This document shows positions 7,434 to 7,534 of a DNA stretch of 7,534 nucleotides, in pieces; the stretch's first letter is position 1, and each line of letters starts with the position of its first letter. The DNA is taken from positions 1 to 7,534 of the forward strand of contig CAIVFQ010000088.1 in assembly GCA_903905285.1 (NCBI GenBank), given 5' to 3'. Source of the stretch: an uncultured Alphaproteobacteria bacterium (GTDB lineage: Bacteria; Pseudomonadota; Alphaproteobacteria; Paracaedibacterales; CAIULA01). Both the position numbers and the translations under genes were made by a program. The notes below the pieces were generated by a model. The model made no database searches. It was not told where the DNA came from and saw nothing but the letters and a program-made list of their open reading frames with translations.

Positions 7434-7467
7434 GCCCTGAGGTTTTTTAGAAGGAAGGGGCCTAGTT

Positions 7468-7534
7468 ATGGCGAAATGTAAATTTTGTGAGAGCGAAGAG
7501 CATTATAAGAATGGAATTGTTAGAGGGCATCAAC
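7468..7534 (+). CDS. IS1-family InsA-like transposase, N-terminal fragment cut by window edge
   Basis: Only the first 22 codons are present. They encode an N-terminal zinc-binding segment: CKFC (residues 4-7), then HYKNG (12-16) and RGHQ (19-22). In InsA of IS1 and its relatives, a Cys-x2-Cys pair, a KNG-like turn and a GHQRY motif occur in this order and spacing at the N terminus. The start is well supported: AAGGAAGGGG (7451-7460) ends seven bases before ATG 7468. In IS1 this protein binds the ends, and the transposase is made by frameshifting into a second frame; the rest lies beyond the window. I could not identify the left terminal repeat or a target duplication, so the IS boundary between 7396 and 7467 is open. 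Confidence 0.7.
   Translation, partial: MAKCKFCESEEHYKNGIVRGHQ

Noticed and set aside
1..7534. CRISPR array, toxin-antitoxin pair or defence system
   Set aside because: No regularly spaced repeats and no recognisable defence or toxin gene; most of the window is housekeeping.

Overview
The window looks like a chromosomal segment of a moderately AT-rich alphaproteobacterium. The NusA and IF2 proteins read as alphaproteobacterial. The MHS-type transporter, the absence of ylxR between nusA and infB, the GTG and TTG starts and the nearby IS1-like transposase suggest a host-associated lineage such as Holosporales or Rickettsiales. The lineage is inferred from remembered family features, not from a search.

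Layout, left to right. Positions 1-354 hold no gene I can defend. This stretch has a G-rich part with a strong GCAA-capped hairpin (23-49) and a second perfect hairpin (123-138). Positions 355-1671 (+) encode a 12-TM major facilitator transporter of the metabolite:H+ symporter (ProP-like) type. A candidate promoter at 1722-1750 precedes a compact translation/transcription operon on the + strand: rimP (1792-2265, GTG start), nusA (2314-3855, TTG start with a good Shine-Dalgarno), infB (3871-6591) and rbfA (6610-7029). These genes link 30S maturation (RimP, RbfA), transcription elongation/termination (NusA) and translation initiation (IF2). Gaps inside the operon are 48, 15 and 18 nt. ylxR, which often lies between nusA and infB, is absent, and truB does not follow rbfA.

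The right end is the accessory part. A convergent minus-strand gene starts at 7395 and encodes a small exported protein with a clear signal peptide. As written it runs to 7030, immediately beside the rbfA stop. A six-base G run (7190-7195) appears to have shifted its frame: removing one base gives an 89-residue, four-cysteine protein ending at 7125. The space this frees between the two convergent genes holds a nested palindrome (7031-7109) and a short hairpin followed by six T (7121-7137), which together look like the operon's 3' end. From 7468 the first 22 codons of an IS1-type (InsA-like) transposase run off the right edge, preceded by a consensus TATAAT and a purine-rich ribosome binding site.

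Most of the window is a conserved housekeeping operon. The best leads are the frameshifted small secreted gene, the nested palindrome and the structured left edge.
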